DNA of 64,000 nt, taken from Ciona intestinalis (taxonomy: Eukaryota; Chordata; Ascidiacea; Phlebobranchia; Cionidae). Numbering within the stretch: the stretch's first letter is position 1; each line of letters opens with the position of its first letter. The stretch lies in assembly GCF_000224145.3 (NCBI RefSeq), contig NC_020173.2, positions 191,001 to 255,000 of the forward strand, read 5' to 3'. The notes beneath the pieces are model-generated. The model had not been told where the DNA came from. It did not search any database and worked only from the letters and a program-made list of their open reading frames with translations. A program made the position numbers and the translations under genes. Positions 59,601-64,000 of this stretch are shown piece after piece.

Positions 59601-61940
59601 CTCTATAATACTGTATAGATAAGAAAAGTCGAAAAAAGAAGTCCAAAACAAAAAAATCAAAAAAGAAGAAAAGAAAAAAGAAACATAAAAACGTTGCATC
59701 TGATGGCCCATCATCTACCAATGGTAATGTATGCTTCATTACACGTCTTAATTTGTTATTTATCCCTTCTAAAACAATAGTGAAGATTATGTTATTCAAA
59801 GAACGAAGGAAATAAACAGAAAAACCAAAGTGATTAAAAATCGCTATGGAAAAAAAGTGTGGAAAAGAGTGTAAGTTAAAAGGTGTGGTTGTTGCATCAA
59901 ACATCTGGTAAAACCACACTGAGTTACTTAAATTTAATTAAAACAAATTACTTAGAAAAAAAGCATAAAGAGACCACCCGTATAACGGGGGGATTCGATT
60001 TATACTACACTAGGAATGGGACAAAACTCGACATTATTTGCAAGCAGTCACAAGATTTATAAAGCCACTACCCTTGCACCGTGCAATAAGATATCTATGT
60101 GCTGTGTCATGATAAATAAGTGGTCGTTGTGGTCCTGTTGTATTTCTTATTCAAATGTCTTTTTTGTGAGCATATTTTACTACCAACTTCATTACTGCTT
60201 GCAGCTGTCAGAACAGTCCGATATGGAAAGATTGGAAATGGAATTACAGTTTCACCTGCTTCGTTCTTTAGAAATGAAACCCATCGTATTTGGAGGGTAT
60301 GTATATTTGTGTTTGATCATGGATTGTAACAATCATTTATATGTCACAGTATCATGGGATCTTACCAGTAACTGTTGATGAAACTGAAGAACATTCTATT
60401 TCTTTACCATCAAATATAAATCAACCAACAGGTATCTTATACAATATTTGGTTATGGCAATACATTGGTAAATGATATATTATGTAGAGTCATCAAATTT
60501 GAAGGAACTTCATCTTATAGATGAATCACAAGCTAATGACGATCCAGCTGTGTCTAAAGTATCATTGGTATGTTACACTTCACATGGTTTTAAAATTAGT
60601 TCATTACACAGTTACTAGTTATCTAACTAAAGATGCATTCCTTCCAACTGAAGGATATCAATTCCATAGTTAATGTTGTTACTAAGAGTTTGATGTGTTC
60701 TTATATGTTAATTAGGTCAATCTACTGGTGGACAACCCATTAGAATACCTTAAATTTGGCAAAATAAACACTTAAGAAGAGAGAGAAAAAGATAACATGG
60801 GGCTACAATAGTGGCAGCAACATCAAACCTTATATTTTCAAGTTAAAAAGCGAATTTTCTATCTATTGAATTGTCATATCGTGCTTGGGGCACAATATTA
60901 GTGCTATAACTCAGAATATTTAAAACTACGCTATTTTTACCTGTCTTTTTCTTTTTAGTTTAAAACAAGAATAAATGTACAAAACTCTAACGAATCCGCT
61001 GTAATAACTGTGAGAGGAAATTCACAAACAGACGTGAGTTGGTTTATTTATGTACTTTTTTATATATTTTTTTTTATTAATCTATATTTATTTCAAAGAC
61101 ACCTTCAAGCAGTATTTCTAAGCTTTGTGTTTTATCATCACGTGGTCGTCTTTATTATGACACTGAAAGGTCAGCTTTATTTCAATGCAATGGTGCAGAG
61201 TGGATACCATGGGTGCCAAATTCAAAACCAAAAGTTAGCACCGTAACAAGTCAGGTAGAAACGTGTGAAGATGGATGGATGGCTTTTCAAAACAAGTAAT
61301 GTTGTATTAGAATTATGTTAAGATATGTGGTAACACCTTTATGTTCAGATGTTATTATGTGAGTGATGTACAAGATATTTCATGGAACGCAGCTCAGCGT
61401 TTATGCCGTGAAACGCATGCAGCTAATCTCGTTTCCATTCACAATCGAAAACAACTCAACTGGCTTTGGAAACTGTCAAGAAAAAACTCGTTTTACTTAG
61501 GTAAATAACTACCTGAATTCCCCCAAAAATAGAACACTCTTAAACAGAAATACTATATAAATAACAGCACCTTCCTCATAGAGAATGTACATGTTTCGAA
61601 GTTGCTACTATGTGCGGCTTTGGGCAAGGCACTTACTTAGCTATACTATGTTTTAAAGTCATTTGAAATAAGTATAAAGAAAAAACATGAATTCATCATG
61701 ATTTTTTGTCTTATCGTCACAAAACATTGAAACTAATTTTTAGGACTAAATGGAAAACTCAATCCACGAAACTGGGAATGGATTGATGGAAATAATGTTG
61801 TGTTTACAAACTGGAAGAATGGATTTCCCCATCATGGTGGTGGAAGCTGTTCCATTGTTGCTCGGAAAAGATGGATAAACCATTCATGTTCATCAACCCC
61901 ATCGCATCAAACTAAATATATTTGTGTGCGAAATCCATAG
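44698..61940 (+). CDS. FREM1: FREM1-type extracellular matrix protein
   Basis: A secreted basement-membrane protein; in vertebrates FREM1 works with FRAS1/FREM2 in epithelial-mesenchymal adhesion. I find 43 in-phase exons: 44698-44940, 45024-45143, 45198-45290, 45344-45501, 46905-47042, 47101-47212, 47280-47444, 47522-47641, 47899-48036, 48092-48264, 48432-48519, 48607-48777, 49460-49629, 49939-50148, 50221-50392, 50514-50725, 50789-50925, 50985-51136, 51453-51576, 51851-52042, 52164-52381, 52594-52823, 53066-53237, 53294-53377, 53541-53646, 53814-53923, 54185-54319, 54552-54716, 55013-55274, 55731-55934, 56199-56306, 57914-58047, 58539-58702, 59110-59312, 59371-59562, 59619-59723, 60205-60296, 60350-60431, 60488-60567, 60959-61033, 61099-61295, 61349-61500, 61744-61940. 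Product about 2184 residues (human 2179). Signal peptide ([18 protein letters not shown], start at 44713 also possible), N-terminal domain, CSPG repeats (about 260-1720), Calx-beta (about 1728-1850), a Lys-rich linker, and a C-type lectin domain (about 2058-2184: [31 protein letters not shown]). The lectin domain distinguishes FREM1 from FREM2 and FRAS1. AATAAA is at 62101-62106. Confidence 0.95.
45794..46517. mobile_element. Long MITE with a nested short relative, FREM1 intron 4
   Basis: The outer element starts gagtggggaagatgggacac and ends ctcttcccccatct near 46517. A second set of inverted ends lies inside (tatagtgggatgaggaaaga at about 46174; tttcctcaccctactac at about 46488). The internal blocks of the first part match 14206-14718. 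The interpretation is a related element inserted near one end of a long copy. Confidence 0.65.
46735..46830 (+). mobile_element. tRNA-headed SINE fragment (second subfamily)
   Basis: gcaaagtggttaaagcactc followed by gtaaccaaaggatacctggtc, a diverged A-box/B-box pair, in FREM1 intron 4. Confidence 0.5.
51613..51700 (+). mobile_element. Degenerate SINE head, FREM1 intron 19
   Basis: taacatagtggctgcagcac and the following cttgtaac-ttgg block resemble the head at 46735. Short and diverged. Confidence 0.4.
52848..52945 (+). mobile_element. Degenerate SINE head, FREM1 intron 22
   Basis: gcacagtgggttacagcgct, gtaacccaagggtactagac and tgctaccattgtgagca resemble the copy at 54760. Confidence 0.5.
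54760..54990 (+). mobile_element. tRNA-headed SINE, FREM1 intron 28
   Basis: An A-box-like ttagcaggatggttagatag and a B-box gggttcgaagc 40 bases later, followed by tgctgccaccat-like and caaggtgtat-like tail blocks shared with the main SINE family. About 230 bp. Confidence 0.65.
56685..56896 (-). mobile_element. SINE, minus strand, in FREM1 intron 31
   Basis: Near complete: tail gaatgaatgtaacttacttt at the left, then aatttggacaacctattagt, ccactggtttggagca, acacatacgcccacaa, and the tRNA-like head in reverse complement ending ggcgcc at about 56893. Head-to-head with the next copy. Confidence 0.88.
56937..57235 (+). mobile_element. SINE, plus strand, best full-length copy
   Basis: The tRNA-like head gggcgctgtggcaaagtggt...gggttcaaggctc is followed by the body (gcgtatgtgtctttgg, acccagtggtcactaatggg) and tail (ggtaactcgtaagctggcac, ataaagaaagttacatac). 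About 300 bp. Ciona is known to carry tRNA-derived SINEs; I cannot confirm the family name. Confidence 0.9.
57440..57640 (-). mobile_element. SINE, minus strand, head missing
   Basis: Tail to middle blocks in reverse complement (gaatgaacgtaacttacttt, acaacagtcgtctg, cttgccagcttacgagttac, gtgtcttgcttaaggacaca). The tRNA-like head is absent. Confidence 0.85.
57752..57868 (+). mobile_element. SINE 3' tail, plus strand
   Basis: caatcacccacaaagtaaca, cttgtaagctggcacaaggt and acgactgtcgttttcgcgag match the 3' half. It ends just before FREM1 exon 32 (57914). Confidence 0.85.
58740..58870 (+). mobile_element. SINE fragment, FREM1 intron 33
   Basis: tatgtgtctttgggcaagac and tttcaactcagcaaacatg are a diverged middle part of the family. 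Confidence 0.45.
59779..60050 (+). other. Cryptic FREM1 exon-like segments
   Basis: In the intron between FREM1 exons 36 and 37, one frame (59779-59873) reads [20 protein letters not shown] then RYGKKVWKR, and another (about 59973-60038) reads [17 protein letters not shown]. They resemble the expressed neighbour [20 protein letters not shown] (exon 37). The segments do not join exon 36 or 37 in a consistent phase, so I did not include them in the gene. They may be an old duplicated exon pair, a rare alternative exon, or chance. Confidence 0.35.
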
Positions 61941-61990
61941 ATCAATTTATTCCAATCTATCTCTCAAAGTGCTTTCACCTCAATGTCTTC

Positions 61991-61996
61991 TTTATT
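61991..61996 (-). terminator. Polyadenylation signal of the unknown minus gene
   Basis: AATAAA on the minus strand, about 105 bases past the stop codon of the gene at 62099. It is only 51 bases beyond the FREM1 stop, so the two transcripts overlap. Confidence 0.55.
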
Positions 61997-62098
61997 TAGC
62001 AGAACTTTTTAAAATTTTAAAGTACAAAATTTAAAAAACTCTTAAAATTCCATCATGAAACGCAAAAACAAGTAAAACCAACACATATTAAACATTGT

Positions 62099-63341
62099 TT
62101 AATAAAACGTAAGTCTGGTTTGTCCTCCCTTGCTCCCAGGCACTCTCTCATATGTTAACATTTTTCTTTTTGCGTGTGGAGTCATGATAGCGGTTTGTGA
62201 AAACCTCTTACAGTTGTCTACTTCTGTAAAATCAGTAACAGGATGATATTCATTGAATGTTAAACAGTAACCATACCTTGAATATCATGCTTCAATAAAT
62301 TATGTGCCTGTTGAAATGGTCTGGCAATTCCAACATGTAAACTTCCACTTGAACCTGAACTAGGAGTAGCATTTATACCTCTGTCATAGTTTACAGGTGG
62401 AACAACCTGTTGTGTATTGGGCTCAATATTACAAAGCAAGCAGAATGTTTAGCGATATTTCTTTACCAGATTTTGTAAATATTGTGAGCAGTTTCCATTT
62501 GTCTCAACATTGGCAGAAAAACCCCGTTTTCTGAAATAAACAACCAAATGGATTACGCATGTAATTAATGAAGTGCATACTGGACAAACTTACAACTTTC
62601 CATCACCAACTTATATGTTCGTAACCAACAGTTCATAATGTTCGGACATATTTATTATTTTTCTGTTTATCACTCATAAAATGGCAATATTTTCTGGGCA
62701 CACAAAACAAACGCTATACAACAAAATGAAAGTACTTGCTTGCCATACCCAAAAGTAACTGGTGGCTTGTGAGAAATATCTTGTGTTTGGTTGAAATCTA
62801 AAAATGTAATTTACAATATCAATCCAATGAATGTGATGTGACTACATCCAATGAATGTGACTACTCGTTAAACTTACACTCATTGTAATACGTTTCTTTC
62901 TCATCACTTGAATGACTGCTGTTTACATATTGGTTTAACTTTATTTTTGCTTGCTCCATTACATTTGAAACGTCATCATAGTTAGATCTATCAACTGCAT
63001 CAATAATCATTCATGTTCTATTATTTATTAAGCAAACAAATAACTAAACTTTATACATAATTTGTTGCTACCGGAATCACTAAGAAAATAAAACAGGTGT
63101 TTTATTATTTCAGTTTGGTTTTAACTCTTCCATGCTGTGTTCAAGTTGGCATTTAGCCAAAACAAACACTGTTTTTGAATACCATCTTATAAGATAATAC
63201 ATTCTTACTTATTGGTTTCTTTATTCGACACATTCCAATATTCCCAACAATACCTGGTTTATATTGAGTGAGATTCATCACTTCCTCACATTGCGTGGTC
63301 ATGGATGAAGGGAGCTTGGAATTCAAACTCATCCAGATATC
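62099..63341 (-). CDS. Unidentified gene, 3' part, 6 exons
   Basis: Six exons joined in consistent phase: 63341-63209, 62994-62878, 62797-62749, 62530-62467, 62406-62277 and 62223-62099 (stop TAA at 62099-62101). They give about 205 residues, starting with an acceptor, so more lies upstream, probably beyond the window. Pieces include [49 protein letters not shown] and [20 protein letters not shown]. The C-terminus is basic: [20 protein letters not shown] then QTRLTFY. No transmembrane segment or known domain is seen, and the composition suggests a disordered nuclear or cytosolic protein. The last residues vaguely recall PCNA-binding tails but do not fit the spacing. I do not recognise the family. 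Confidence 0.7.
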
Positions 63342-64000
63342 CTGTGGTATAACAACACTGTTGAATTGAATATAACTTGTTTATGGTGTGCTGGGGCAAT
63401 GACAGTCACTATATATTTTATGCCATACACTCTGTGTCATTTTGGGTGATTATTTTTCTCCATGGTTGATATTTATCCTTAGTAGGGTGCAAGTTATAAC
63501 ATGGTGTCTTCATAGGCTGACTAAGTTCAAATCAATCCAACACACTTTTAATAATCTGTTAGGAATCCAAGAAAAGTTGTTGGACAATTCTTCCATATTC
63601 ATGTTACATATCTGCTGTACATTGAAATACTTGAGCATGAGTTGTGCATTGAATGCATTGACAGCTGGGATGTTTATTAGAAATAATTCACTTTCATTAG
63701 CAGTTGAATGTAACCAAGACCTGGAACAAATGTTTGCAAATATATTAGAAAAGTGGCCTCTAACTTTTTTTTACGCGAACCCAATTTTTAAAACAACTGC
63801 AACCGGTATTTGTACGAAAAAACAACTTTTTTTGAAACACAGACAATTTTTTGCTGCCATGTCTGTATTAAAATAATTTATGCTTTGTAGTTAACTAACT
63901 AACTGTACAGAAAAATGCAAGTGACCCGAGTTTAATCAGTCTTACTGCAAAACTTTTGCTGTTTGGTCATAATTTTTAATATGACGATAAATGGGTTTCA
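63342..64000. other. Upstream part of the unknown gene, or intron
   Basis: It probably belongs to an intron of the minus-strand gene. The plus-strand open frame at 63442-63876 has no family resemblance and no splice or promoter support. I identify no further exon. Confidence 0.4.

Noticed and set aside
63442-63876. A 144-codon plus-strand frame near the window end
   Set aside because: It lies in the presumed intron of a minus-strand gene and resembles no known protein.
1-64000. Retrovirus-like, Polinton-like, toxin or CRISPR content
   Set aside because: No capsid, envelope, integrase, polymerase or long terminal repeat was recognised on either strand, and no regularly spaced short repeats were seen apart from the 106-bp minisatellite.

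Overview
The window looks like nuclear DNA of a solitary tunicate, most likely a Ciona species. It is compact and AT-rich, has short GT-AG introns, carries many tRNA-headed SINEs and short inverted-repeat transposons, and its proteins are chordate-like. Species and chromosome cannot be fixed from the sequence alone. Nearly all coding sequence is split into exons, so I rebuilt the genes by joining exons at splice sites and checking reading phase and family similarity. No retrovirus-like, LTR or Polinton-like element, toxin gene or CRISPR array was recognised.

Layout. 0.9-3.4 kb: RPL38 (+), with its last exon present twice on either side of a 50-N gap; this looks like two haplotypes left unmerged. 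4.5-9.3 kb: UGCG, ceramide glucosyltransferase (-), 8 exons. 12.4-13.8 kb: an Atonal-class bHLH factor (+), 3 exons. 16.3-20.5 kb: NDUFA7, a complex I subunit (+), 4 exons. 22.3-26.2 kb: a DMRT transcription factor (-), 3 exons. 28.4-32.6 kb: DHCR24, delta24-sterol reductase (+), 11 exons. 33.8-34.0 kb: MZT1/MOZART1 (-), first exon or whole gene. 34.3-43.9 kb: a neurolysin/thimet oligopeptidase M3 metallopeptidase (+), 15 exons. 44.7-61.9 kb: a FREM1-type basement-membrane protein (+), 43 exons, about 2184 residues. 62.1-63.3 kb: the 3' part of an unidentified gene (-) that runs off the window.

The genes are not an operon and share no single pathway. UGCG and DHCR24 belong to membrane-lipid synthesis. 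The bHLH and DMRT genes are developmental regulators. NDUFA7 and possibly neurolysin are mitochondrial. MZT1 and neurolysin start about 335 bp apart in opposite directions, around a perfect TGACGTCA site. FREM1 and the unknown gene converge with overlapping 3' ends.

Between genes and in introns lie mobile-element remnants: a SINE family (many copies, one head-to-head pair), an inverted-repeat family whose ends read GGTGGGGAAGATGGGACAC, a TTAA-flanked MITE, a hAT-like MITE with an apparent excision footprint on the other haplotype, a 0.8 kb inverted-repeat element, a ~0.9-1.4 kb unclassified repeat present twice, and a 106-bp minisatellite cut by a gap. I see no clearly new molecular system. 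The best leads are the FREM1 lysine-rich exon and nearby cryptic exons, the hAT footprint, and the unidentified 3'-end gene.
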